DNA of 13,388 bases, from positions 1 through 13,388 of the forward strand of contig JAPLDV010000452.1 in assembly GCA_026391235.1 (NCBI GenBank), in the 5' to 3' direction. Of the stretch, positions 7,085 through 13,388 are shown piece after piece. Origin of the DNA: Bacteroidia bacterium. GTDB taxonomy: Bacteria; Bacteroidota; Bacteroidia; Bacteroidales; UBA12481. The stretch's first letter is position 1. The number at the start of each line of letters is the position of its first letter. The position numbers and the translations under genes are program-made. The notes under the pieces are model-generated. The model had not been told where the DNA came from, did no database searches, and saw only the letters and a program-made list of their open reading frames with translations.

Positions 7085-8023
7085 ATGAAGCAGAAGTATG
7101 CAGTGGGAGCAGATATCGGCGGAAGCCATATCACCTGCGCCCTGATTGATTTAGAACATCAGATGATCCTGCCCGAAACACGGGTTACCTATCCTGTTGA
7201 CAACACCGCATCAGCGGATGTCATATTGGGGGTATGGTCGGAGGCGGTTGGCGAAGCGATCCTGGGTATCGCAATTGATGAACTCGCCGGAATAGGCTTT
7301 GCAATGCCGGGGCCGTTTGATTATGTCAAAGGAATTGCCCTGTTTGAGCGGGTTGAAAAGTATCTGGGCCTTTATGGCGTAAATGTTTCCGATGGGATTC
7401 GTTCGCGGTTGAAATTGCCGGCACGTATTCCGGTGAGATATATGAATGATGCCACCGCATTCGCTGTGGGCGAAGCCTGGATGGGCGTTGCAGAAGGCAC
7501 AAAAAAATCAGTTGCTATAACCCTCGGTACAGGTTTTGGATCTGCATTTATCGATGATGGTATACCCGTGGTCGAACGAAATGATACCCCAGCGATGGGC
7601 TGTGTATGGCACCTTCCCTATAAAGACGGAATCGCTGATGATTCCTTTTCAACACGCTGGTTCGTAAAACAATACGCTGCATTAAGCGGTGAAACCATGC
7701 CCGGTGTAAAAGAGATTGCCGATGTAGCCCGCAAAGACCCGAAAGTCGCAGCCATATTCACGGAATATGGTGCCGGTATCGGCGGATTCCTGGGCCCATG
7801 GCTCACTACTTTCCATGCCGACGTGCTCGTCATCGGCGGAAATATGGCCGGAGCTTCCGATCTCTTCCTTCCTTCATTTGAAAAGGCCCTTGCCGATATG
7901 AATTGCACCACACGAATTGCCTGGTCGGAGCTGAAAGAAGACGCCGCCCTGATTGGCAGTGCCCGGTTGCTTGATCCGCTTTACTGGTCGAAGATAGAAC
8001 CCCTGGTTGAAAAAATGAATTAA
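7085..8023 (+). CDS. ROK-family sugar kinase-like protein lacking the zinc-cysteine motif
   Basis: A 312-residue protein with the actin-like ATPase layout of ROK kinases: DIGGSH at 10-15 (phosphate 1), GFAMPGPFDY near residues 77-86, a catalytic-type Asp D122 in YMNDATAF, TLGTGFGSAFI (phosphate 2), and VIGGNMAG near the C-terminus (adenosine loop). ROK glucokinases normally carry a CxCGxxGCxE zinc cluster after phosphate 2. Here the corresponding region reads GCVWHLPYKDG around C173-H176, so at most one Cys remains. It probably phosphorylates a hexose or related sugar with ATP in the cytoplasm, but specificity is unknown and may differ because the zinc loop helps build the sugar site. It is a single gene with a 128-bp gap before the rhodanese gene. 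Confidence 0.83.
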   Translation: MKQKYAVGADIGGSHITCALIDLEHQMILPETRVTYPVDNTASADVILGVWSEAVGEAILGIAIDELAGIGFAMPGPFDYVKGIALFERVEKYLGLYGVNVSDGIRSRLKLPARIPVRYMNDATAFAVGEAWMGVAEGTKKSVAITLGTGFGSAFIDDGIPVVERNDTPAMGCVWHLPYKDGIADDSFSTRWFVKQYAALSGETMPGVKEIADVARKDPKVAAIFTEYGAGIGGFLGPWLTTFHADVLVIGGNMAGASDLFLPSFEKALADMNCTTRIAWSELKEDAALIGSARLLDPLYWSKIEPLVEKMN

Positions 8024-8125
8024 TTGCCTCCTCCGCTTATGGACCTGATCAGTCGGAATCTTGGCGGATCTGCCTGCATTTTCATGGTCATCGGTTAATG
8101 CTGTACATTTCGGCACAAAATGTGT

Positions 8126-8133
8126 TATCTTTG
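8126..8133 (+). promoter_or_regulatory. Bacteroidota -7 promoter element for the secreted rhodanese
   Basis: TATCTTTG matches TAnnTTTG exactly, 18 nt before the ATG at 8152, implying a very short leader. No convincing -33 TTTG is seen. Confidence 0.55.
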
Positions 8134-8151
8134 TTGTCAGACTAAAATGAT

Positions 8152-8829
8152 ATGAGGTTCTATTTCATCACCATACTGTGTATTCTGCTGGGAACCACTG
8201 CGGTTGCCCAAACAATTCCGTATAAAAATATCAACGTAGTGCAGGCCGATACTCTTATCAAGAATCACCTGGGTTCCGCTGATTTTATTATCCTTGATGT
8301 TCGCACATCCGGAGAATTCATAACCGAAAGGTTAGATAAATCTAGAAACCTGGATGTTAATGGCGCTTTTTTTAATGATTCAATAGATAAACTCGATAGA
8401 AACAAGATTTACCTGGTATATTGTCTCGGGGGTTCACGAAGCCCTGGTGCATGCAGCAAAATGCAAAACAAAGGTTTTAAAACGGTTTATAACATGCAGG
8501 GTGGTATAAATGCATGGAAATCAGCCGGATTCCCAACTATAAAAGGATCGGGTACCGGCTTTGATTCCAATTTCTTCAGCGCCCTGATTGTAAAAATATA
8601 TCCTAACCCCGTTGTAGATCTTTCAACTCTTGAAATTGACGGATTTCTTGAAGGGGAAGTAAAGATAGAAATTCTGAATGCTCTGGGCAGCCTTGTGTTA
8701 AGCCAGAAAATGGTTCCTGGCCGGGCCATCACACTCAATGGCCGTGAGCTCAGCCCGGGCCTCTACTTCTACCGCTTGGTATTACCCCAAAACCAGGTTA
8801 AATCGGGCCGCTTCCAGGTGGCCAGATAA
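8152..8829 (+). CDS. Secreted rhodanese-domain protein with T9SS C-terminal sorting domain
   Basis: A 225-residue protein in three parts. First is a signal peptide (about 1-19, ending AVA before Gln20). Second is one rhodanese domain (about 24-130) with DVRTSGEF at 49-56 and the active-site loop C91-LGGSRS, then the conserved NMQGGINAWKSAGFP end motif. Third is a C-terminal domain (about 145-225) with KIYPNPVVDLSTLEI, an NALGSLV strand and GLYFYRLV ... GRFQVAR, typical of type A sorting domains recognised by the type IX secretion system. The active loop has six residues (CLGGSR-like), as in thiosulfate:cyanide sulfurtransferases. Export across the outer membrane predicts a cell-surface or released sulfurtransferase or persulfide-handling protein. 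The domains are clear; the substrate is unknown. It converges on trpB with a 133-bp gap. Confidence 0.9.
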   Translation: MRFYFITILCILLGTTAVAQTIPYKNINVVQADTLIKNHLGSADFIILDVRTSGEFITERLDKSRNLDVNGAFFNDSIDKLDRNKIYLVYCLGGSRSPGACSKMQNKGFKTVYNMQGGINAWKSAGFPTIKGSGTGFDSNFFSALIVKIYPNPVVDLSTLEIDGFLEGEVKIEILNALGSLVLSQKMVPGRAITLNGRELSPGLYFYRLVLPQNQVKSGRFQVAR

Positions 8830-8962
8830 ATTGAAATTGGACCGGCATAAATATTTCTCCCTCCTGTTTTTATTGTTTTAACTGCAACGTTTGTAATCAT
8901 CCTCCGGTTTACAGCATCTCCATCTCTTCTTGTTCTTCTCTTTCTTTTCTTTCTTAACGTTC

Positions 8963-10216
8963 TCAAGGCATAGGGTACCCCGCCAGCGCTTCATGGTTTT
9001 TGTTGATGATCTCCTGCGGGAGTTCGTAATCCACAAGCTGACCGGCCATGAACTTTTCGTAGCCCAACAGGTCGAACAGGCCATGACCGCTCAGGTTGAA
9101 CAGGATAACTTTTTCCTTGCCCTCTTCCTTGGCCTTTTTTGCCTCCTGAATGGTGGCGGCTATGGCATGACACGATTCCGGAGCAGGGATAATCCCTTCG
9201 GTGCGTGCAAACAACATTCCGGCTTCATAGCATTCAATCTGGTTGATAGCCCTCGGCGACATCAGCCCGTCCATGACAGCCCGGCTTACCAATGGCGACA
9301 TGCCATGATAGCGCAGTCCGCCGGCATGGATCGGGGCGGGGATAAAGTTATGACCGAGTGAATGCATGGCAACCAGCGGGGTCATCTTGGCATTGTCGCC
9401 GTGATCGTATACATAGTGGCCGCGGGTAAGGGTGGGACAGGAGGCCGGTTCCACCGGGATGATCTCGATATTCGAGCCGTGGATCTTGTCATATACGAAC
9501 GGGAACGACAGACAAGCAAAGTTGCTGCCCCCTCCGGCGCATCCGATCACGATATCAGGTAGTTTTTCACTAACAGCGGCCTCGATGGCTTCGCTAATGG
9601 CAATACCGAGGCTTCCGGGGGTATCCGGATCCTGCTCAAGGACTGCCCTTCCGGCTTGTGTTTCCATACTCGGACTCGGTACGCACTGGGCACCCCAGGT
9701 TTGCATCATCAGCTTGGGCAACGGTTTTTGACCGTAGCTCACGCGTACCATAAAGACTTTACATTCCAAACCGATGAGCGAACAGGCGAACGCCAGGGCG
9801 CTGCCCCACTGTCCCGCCCCGGTTTCCGTGGTGAGCCGCTTGGTGCCGGCCTGCTTGTTGTACCAGGCCTGGGCCACTGCAGTATTGGGTTTATGACTTC
9901 CACCGGGAGATAAACTTTCATTCTTATAATAGATCCTTGCCGGGGTACCGAGTGCACGCTCCAGATCGTATGCACGGTGCATCGGTGCCGGACGCCACCG
10001 GGTAAGCAGGCTGAGGACTTCCTCAGGGATATCGATCCAGCGCTGAGTGCTGTACTCCTGTTCCACCAGGTTCATCGGGAATACCGGAGCCCATGCTTCC
10101 GGAGGTACCGGGCCGCCAGGGCTCATGAATGGCGGACATTTCACATCTGCGGCGAGGTTATACCATTGCCTCGGCATCTCTTGTTCGGTCAGAATGATTC
10201 TACGAATTTTTGTCAT
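8963..10216 (-). CDS. trpB: Tryptophan synthase beta chain-like protein (TrpB2) with apparent internal gap
   Basis: A 417-residue PLP enzyme of the TrpB2 subgroup. It has the PLP lysine K109 in GGSHKPNTA, catalytic-type E131 in TETGAGQWG, the phosphate-binding G228-GGSN, the TrpB2 stretch CPTLTRGHYVYDHGD, HAGGLRYHG, FARTEGIIPAPE and the C-terminal NLSGHG. TrpB2 enzymes join indole and L-serine to make tryptophan, often without a TrpA partner. Compared with TrpB2 proteins as I remember them (about 450 residues), the segment between EAIEAAV and PDIVIG is only SEKL (216-219), whereas relatives carry about 35 more residues including an LGSVLNHVLLHQ-like motif. The reading frame is intact across the gap, so this is a deletion, not a frameshift. 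Activity is therefore uncertain. Transcription is evidently controlled by the leader at 10376-10308. Confidence 0.9.
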   Translation of the reverse strand: MTKIRRIILTEQEMPRQWYNLAADVKCPPFMSPGGPVPPEAWAPVFPMNLVEQEYSTQRWIDIPEEVLSLLTRWRPAPMHRAYDLERALGTPARIYYKNESLSPGGSHKPNTAVAQAWYNKQAGTKRLTTETGAGQWGSALAFACSLIGLECKVFMVRVSYGQKPLPKLMMQTWGAQCVPSPSMETQAGRAVLEQDPDTPGSLGIAISEAIEAAVSEKLPDIVIGCAGGGSNFACLSFPFVYDKIHGSNIEIIPVEPASCPTLTRGHYVYDHGDNAKMTPLVAMHSLGHNFIPAPIHAGGLRYHGMSPLVSRAVMDGLMSPRAINQIECYEAGMLFARTEGIIPAPESCHAIAATIQEAKKAKEEGKEKVILFNLSGHGLFDLLGYEKFMAGQLVDYELPQEIINKNHEALAGYPMP

Positions 10217-10245
10217 ATCAGTTTAAATTAAGAGTTTACTAAATA

Positions 10246-10281
10246 CAAAGCGGGCATGCTGTAAACAACATGCCCGCTTTG
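10246..10281 (-). terminator. Attenuator hairpin between trp leader peptide and trpB
   Basis: The arms CAAAGCGGGCATG (10246-10258) and CATGCCCGCTTTG (10269-10281) are a perfect 13-bp inverted repeat with a 10-nt loop. In trpB-sense RNA the 3' arm is followed by UAUUUAGU, a modest U-rich tract. It lies 26 nt after the leader stop and 29 nt before the trpB start, the place expected for a transcription attenuator. Confidence 0.8.
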
Positions 10282-10307
10282 AACTGAGTACAATTCGACA
10301 ATGCTGC

Positions 10308-10376
10308 CTACCGCCACCCTGAGGGGTAACGCCAGCACCAATTAGCCAAATTATTATTCAGTTGCTCGTTTTTCAT
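10308..10376 (-). CDS. Tryptophan leader peptide (22 aa, three Trp codons)
   Basis: A short open frame from ATG 10376-10374 to TAG 10310-10308. It encodes 22 residues beginning MKNEQ and ending NWCWRYPSGWR. Three of the last ten residues are Trp (codons at 10340-10338, 10334-10332 and 10316-10314), a density very unlikely by chance just upstream of a trp gene. The start lies 20 nt after a consensus promoter. The stretch overlapping the Trp codons can fold: GTTACC (10331-10326) with GGTGGC (10318-10313) flank a 7-nt loop, and TGCTG with CAGCA form an outer stem. Ribosome stalling at Trp codons when charged tRNA-Trp is scarce would be expected to disrupt this fold and prevent the downstream terminator. 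I could not confidently define the antiterminator pairing. Confidence 0.88.
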   Translation of the reverse strand: MKNEQLNNNLANWCWRYPSGWR

Positions 10377-10395
10377 TTTTCGCACTAAGCGGGTA

Positions 10396-10426
10396 CAAAA
10401 ATAGGCGCTTAAATGAATAATCCAAA
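10396..10426 (-). promoter_or_regulatory. Consensus Bacteroidota promoter for the trp leader and trpB
   Basis: On the minus strand a -33 TTTG (10426-10423) and a -7 TATTTTTG (10403-10396) are separated by 19 nt, an exact match to the TTTG-n17/23-TAnnTTTG consensus. The leader peptide ATG lies 20 nt downstream, giving a transcription start near 10390. Confidence 0.78.
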
Positions 10427-10503
10427 TGTTTGGCAAAAATAAAAGAAAGTCCCGGATAAAATTAACCCGGAGATTCAAACCATCAATCCGATCCTGGTTT
10501 TTG

Positions 10504-10511
10504 TAGTTTTG
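10504..10511 (+). promoter_or_regulatory. Bacteroidota -7 element for the STAS-RND operon
   Basis: TAGTTTTG matches TAnnTTTG exactly and lies 109 nt before the preferred STAS start at 10620. No clear -33 element is present. A second near match, TAACTTTA at 10556-10563, would give a shorter leader that supports the 10620 start. The rest of 10427-10619 shows no other feature I can support. Confidence 0.45.
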
Positions 10512-10619
10512 GAATAAGTTTTAAACCAGTCGGTTCAAATAATAAATCTGATTCTTAACTTTATGCTCATTAGAGTGGAGATATATTTTATTAATAAACC
10601 GGGTAAAATCTCAATATCA

Positions 10620-10946
10620 ATGGAATTTAAAGAAAGTAAATCAGGTGAGTTTTGGGTAATTGAATTAATCGGACCGCTCGATACACCCAAACATATGGAG
10701 CTCCAAAGGAAATTGCTTGGAATTATTGAAAACGGGGAAAGAAAAGTTGTGGTAAACTGTGCCGGTCTCACCTATATCAGCAGTTCCGGATTAAGAATAT
10801 TGCTGGTAACTTTGAAAAAGATCACAGCAGCCGGCGGTGAATTACGCCTTGCCGGATTGCGCGACAATATCAGGGAAATCCTGGTCATCGCTGGATTTAC
10901 CTCCATCTTCAGTATTTACAACACGCTGGATGAAGCGGTACAGTAA
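10620..10946 (+). CDS. Stand-alone STAS-domain (anti-sigma factor antagonist-like) protein
   Basis: With the start at the ATG at 10620 (MEFKESKSG) the protein has 108 residues, the usual size of a single STAS domain. An upstream in-frame ATG at 10563 would add 19 residues that resemble no STAS N-terminus, so I prefer the later start. The fold shows in FWVIELIGPLDTP, RKVVVNCAGLTYISSSGLRILL, and a C-terminal GGELRLAGL ... ILVIAGF pattern. S56, the Ser before Gly-Leu, is the position phosphorylated in SpoIIAA; the usual preceding Asp is S54 here. Members bind anti-sigma kinases or act as regulatory or scaffold subunits of transporters. It ends 9 nt before the RND adaptor start, so it is cotranscribed with an efflux pump. 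No RsbW-like kinase is seen in the window. Confidence 0.85.
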   Translation: MEFKESKSGEFWVIELIGPLDTPKHMELQRKLLGIIENGERKVVVNCAGLTYISSSGLRILLVTLKKITAAGGELRLAGLRDNIREILVIAGFTSIFSIYNTLDEAVQ

Positions 10947-10955
10947 TATCAACAA

Positions 10956-12011
10956 ATGAAAAGAATAATCATAATGTTAGGATTGGCAGCTGTGGTTGTC
11001 ATTCTTGTTCTGGTTAAAATATATGTTTTTTCGGACAAGGCGGTTAAGGTTGCCCCATCTGCCGTCAACCAGGCACTTCCTGTGGAATGTTATATTGTCA
11101 GGGACACATTGGTTGACTATCAGGTTGAAACGGTTGGAACCCTCCGTGCCCGTGAACAGGTGGATATTGCCAGTGAGATCTCCAGGAAGGTCATTTCGAT
11201 CCATCTGAAAGAGGGCGCAACGGTGCAGGCAGGGCAATTGCTTTTTAAGCTCGACGATGCCGATATCACCTCAAGAATCAACAAGTTAGCCATACAGGCC
11301 AAACTCGCTGAAGCCAACGAATCGCGTGAAAAGGTACTCCTTTCCAAGGGAGGTATAAGTCAGGAACGGTTTGATGAAATTTCCAACCTGCGCCAGACCC
11401 TGCAGGCAGAAATTGAAGTTCTGAAAGTCGATCTGTCGAAAACTGAGATCCGGGCGCCTTTCAGCGGGAAAACCGGCCTGAGAAATGTAAGCGTAGGTGC
11501 CCTGGTTACTCCCGGATTAGTTTTAGCCGACTTGCAGGATATCAGGCGTATGCTTATCGATTTCTCGATCCCTGAACGTTATTCCCGGGATTTGAAGATA
11601 GGTTCGCCGGTTACCTTTCGCACCGATTATCTGCCCGAAGAACAGAAAGCTGAAGTGGAGGCCATTGAGCCGGCTGTCGACCAGCGCACCAGAACCCTGC
11701 TGATCAGGGCGTCCGCTCAAAATACCAATGGCAACCTGGTTCCGGGAACCTCGGCCAAGGTTTTTCTAACCGTCAGGGAAACAGAGAATAGCATTTTTGT
11801 TCCGACTGCAGCTTTGATCCCTTCGATAAAAGGGTACTCGGTTTTTCTGAAAAGGGGAGGCAAGGCTGTGGCTGCTCCGGTTATAACGGGAGTCAGAAAC
11901 AGTGATTTTGTTCAGATTCAGGAAGGTCTTCAACCCGGAGATACCCTGGTAACGACCAACCTGCTGAGGGTAAAAAGCGGATCCCCGCTGTCCATCATTA
12001 AAACCAAGTAA
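10956..12011 (+). CDS. RND efflux membrane-fusion (periplasmic adaptor) subunit
   Basis: A 351-residue HlyD/AcrA-type adaptor. An N-terminal hydrophobic segment (about 4-26) anchors it or acts as an export signal; there is no lipobox Cys. The order is VGTLRAREQVDIASEISRKV (barrel-sandwich first half, about 60-80), LKEGATVQAGQLLFKLDD, a short coiled-coil hairpin (about 105-155), KTEIRAPFSGKTGLRNVSVGALV (second half), a beta-barrel domain and a membrane-proximal domain with VPTAALIPSIKGYSVF. It links the inner-membrane pump to an outer-membrane channel. The short coiled coil is typical of HAE1/MexF-like pump adaptors. The pump gene starts 1 nt after its stop. Cargo cannot be told from sequence. 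Confidence 0.92.
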   Translation: MKRIIIMLGLAAVVVILVLVKIYVFSDKAVKVAPSAVNQALPVECYIVRDTLVDYQVETVGTLRAREQVDIASEISRKVISIHLKEGATVQAGQLLFKLDDADITSRINKLAIQAKLAEANESREKVLLSKGGISQERFDEISNLRQTLQAEIEVLKVDLSKTEIRAPFSGKTGLRNVSVGALVTPGLVLADLQDIRRMLIDFSIPERYSRDLKIGSPVTFRTDYLPEEQKAEVEAIEPAVDQRTRTLLIRASAQNTNGNLVPGTSAKVFLTVRETENSIFVPTAALIPSIKGYSVFLKRGGKAVAAPVITGVRNSDFVQIQEGLQPGDTLVTTNLLRVKSGSPLSIIKTK

Positions 12012-12012
12012 G

Positions 12013-13388
12013 ATGAGCCTATCCTCAGTCAGCATTAACAAGCCTGTCCTGACCATCGTTTTTTCCCTGCTGATCCTGATTTTCGGAGCAGTAGGGTTCT
12101 TTTACCTGGGAATCAGGGAATATCCGGAAATGGATCCGCCGATTGTTACGGTTACTACCAGCTATTCAGGAGCCAATCCTGAAATCATTCAGGCCCAGAT
12201 CACCGAACCGCTTGAAGATGCCATCTTCGGAGTGGAAGGCATCCGCGTGCTTTCGTCGGTTTCAACCGACCAGTCGAGCATGATTACCGTTGAATTCAAC
12301 CTGGGAAGGGATATGGAGTCGTCGGCAAACGATGTGCGCGACCGGGTGTCCAAAGCGATCAAACTGCTCCCGAAAGATGTGGACCCCCCTATTGTGGAGA
12401 AGCTCAGTGCCAATGCAAATCCCATCATCCTGATGATTGTGAAGAGCTATGAGCATAATATCATGGAAGTGAATGATCTGGTCGATAATACGATCAAGAC
12501 CAGGTTGCAGACGATCCCCGGGGTGGGCGATATGGTCATTTTTGGTCCAAAGAAATACTCCATGCGACTCTGGCTCGATCCTTACAAGATGGCCGCTAAC
12601 GGCATTACAGCTTCGGATGTGCAGCAAGCCGTGAACCGGGAGAACATTGAACTTCCTTCCGGACGGATCGAGGGAACAATGACTGAGCTGACCATCCGCA
12701 CCCTGGGACTGCTTCAGACGCCGGAGCAATTTAACAGGATCATACTAAAACAGGAAAACGGAAATATTATACGTCTTTCGGATATTGGTAATGCCGAACT
12801 CTATCCGCTCAACGACCGGTCGACCGTGCTTGATAATGGATTTCCGGCAATGGTCATAGGTGTGGTTCCACAAACCGGAGCCAATAATATCGCGATAGCG
12901 GATGAATTTTACAAACGCATGGAGGTTCTCCAGAAAGAGATTCCTCCAGGCTACGAAGTGAGAATCGGTTTTGATTTCACCAAATATGAGCGTGGTGCGG
13001 TAAAGGAGGTAGAGCAAACAATGATCCTTGCCCTTTTCCTCGTGGTGCTGATCATTTTCTTTTTTCTCCGCGATTGGCGTTCAGCTATCATCCCGGTAGT
13101 TGCAATCCCTGTTTCCATCATCGGGGCATTTATCATTATGGCGATTATGGGACTCAGCATCAACGTACTAACCCTTTTGGCCATGGTGCTGGCCATTGGG
13201 CTGGTTTGCGATGATGCCATTGTGGTGCTTGAAAACATCTATACCAAAATCGATACCGGCATGCATCCCATTGAAGCCGCACAAAAGGGCATGAAAGAAA
13301 TTTTTTTCGCGGTGGTGTCAACAACCATCACCCTGGCAGCCGTCTTTCTTCCGATCATGTTTTTACAAGGTCTGATTGGCAGGCTCTT
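12013..13388 (+). CDS. RND-family efflux permease (AcrB/HAE1-like), partial (C-terminus off right edge)
   Basis: The first 458 codons of an RND pump, usually about 1,020-1,050 residues. TM1 lies at about 8-30, followed by the conserved EYPEMDPPIVTVTTSYSGA stretch, then porter subdomains with QTIPGVGDMVIFG and LPSGRIEG, and TM2-TM4. The proton-relay pair D400-D401 sits in LVCDDAIVVLEN in TM4, corresponding to AcrB D407/D408. The ATG lies one base after the adaptor stop. The pump would expel substrates from the periplasm or inner membrane using proton flow. The aspartates mark it as a proton-coupled member of the AcrB or heavy-metal class; the MDPP and TTSYSGA wording favours the HAE1 type. An outer-membrane TolC-like gene would be expected downstream. 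Confidence 0.92.
   Translation, partial: MSLSSVSINKPVLTIVFSLLILIFGAVGFFYLGIREYPEMDPPIVTVTTSYSGANPEIIQAQITEPLEDAIFGVEGIRVLSSVSTDQSSMITVEFNLGRDMESSANDVRDRVSKAIKLLPKDVDPPIVEKLSANANPIILMIVKSYEHNIMEVNDLVDNTIKTRLQTIPGVGDMVIFGPKKYSMRLWLDPYKMAANGITASDVQQAVNRENIELPSGRIEGTMTELTIRTLGLLQTPEQFNRIILKQENGNIIRLSDIGNAELYPLNDRSTVLDNGFPAMVIGVVPQTGANNIAIADEFYKRMEVLQKEIPPGYEVRIGFDFTKYERGAVKEVEQTMILALFLVVLIIFFFLRDWRSAIIPVVAIPVSIIGAFIIMAIMGLSINVLTLLAMVLAIGLVCDDAIVVLENIYTKIDTGMHPIEAAQKGMKEIFFAVVSTTITLAAVFLPIMFLQGLIGRL

Larger units (their letters stand above)
10217..10395 (-). ncRNA. trp attenuation leader RNA (Bacteroid-trp-like)
   Basis: This is the whole 5' leader of trpB from the predicted transcription start near 10390 to the base before the start codon. 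It contains the Trp-rich leader peptide, pairing segments over the Trp codons, and the 13-bp hairpin. Bacteroid-trp is, as I recall, an Rfam motif found upstream of Bacteroidota trp genes with a short ORF rich in Trp codons. Architecture fits; membership was not tested with a covariance model. Confidence 0.75.

Noticed and set aside
8917..8955. A nearly pure pyrimidine tract (purine-rich on the trpB strand), possibly a Lys-rich extension of TrpB or a rhodanese terminator
   Set aside because: The TrpB frame stops at 8965-8963 and its end fits the family; the Lys-rich reading is in a different frame. No hairpin precedes the tract, so a terminator is not supported.
8963..10216. TrpB gap explained as a frameshifted pseudogene
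   Set aside because: The frame is continuous with conserved motifs on both sides, so any loss is in-frame.
10246..10281. The 13-bp inverted repeat considered as a repressor operator
   Set aside because: Its position after a Trp-rich leader ORF and the U-rich tract after it favour an attenuator hairpin; the promoter lies over 100 bp away.
10563..10619. Longer N-terminus for the STAS protein
   Set aside because: The extra 19 residues do not resemble a STAS start, and the 10620 ATG gives the normal family length.

Overview
The window looks like chromosomal DNA of a member of the Bacteroidota. The evidence is perfect or near matches to the phylum's TAnnTTTG -7 promoter element, few Shine-Dalgarno sequences, exported proteins whose signal peptides end in Ala/Gly-Gln, a rhodanese with a type IX secretion (T9SS) sorting tail, and a tryptophan leader resembling the Bacteroid-trp motif. 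Closely spaced operons and the absence of transposase, integrase, phage or CRISPR elements suggest ordinary chromosomal sequence. I see no complete new defence or mobile system; the oddities lie in small modules, regulation and repeats.

Left part (1-6910, all minus strand). Read in the direction of transcription, the order is: an exported M14 zinc carboxypeptidase-like protein (6910-5261); an exported nitroreductase (5128-4478) 3 nt before an ExuT-like MFS anion transporter (4474-3191); a redox cluster of a DUF2231-type membrane protein (3106-2675), an exported rubrerythrin (2638-2018) and an exported thioredoxin (2010-1468); a transglutaminase-like protein (1418-798); and a PgsB/CapB-type Mur-ligase-fold protein (796 to the left edge) starting one base after it. 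Three heptamer tandem-repeat arrays (1423-1464, 3157-3191, 5232-5259) each lie at the stop codon of the gene upstream of them in transcription.

Middle (7085-8829, plus strand). A ROK-family sugar kinase-like protein without the usual zinc-cysteine motif is followed by a secreted rhodanese with its own probable promoter.

Right part. A TrpB2-type tryptophan synthase beta gene (10216-8963, minus) is preceded by a classic attenuation leader: consensus promoter (10396-10426), a 22-codon leader peptide with three Trp codons (10376-10308), then a 13-bp perfect hairpin (10246-10281). The TrpB2 protein appears to lack an internal block of about 35 residues. Diverging on the plus strand is an operon of a stand-alone STAS protein, an RND membrane-fusion adaptor and an RND permease that runs off the right edge.
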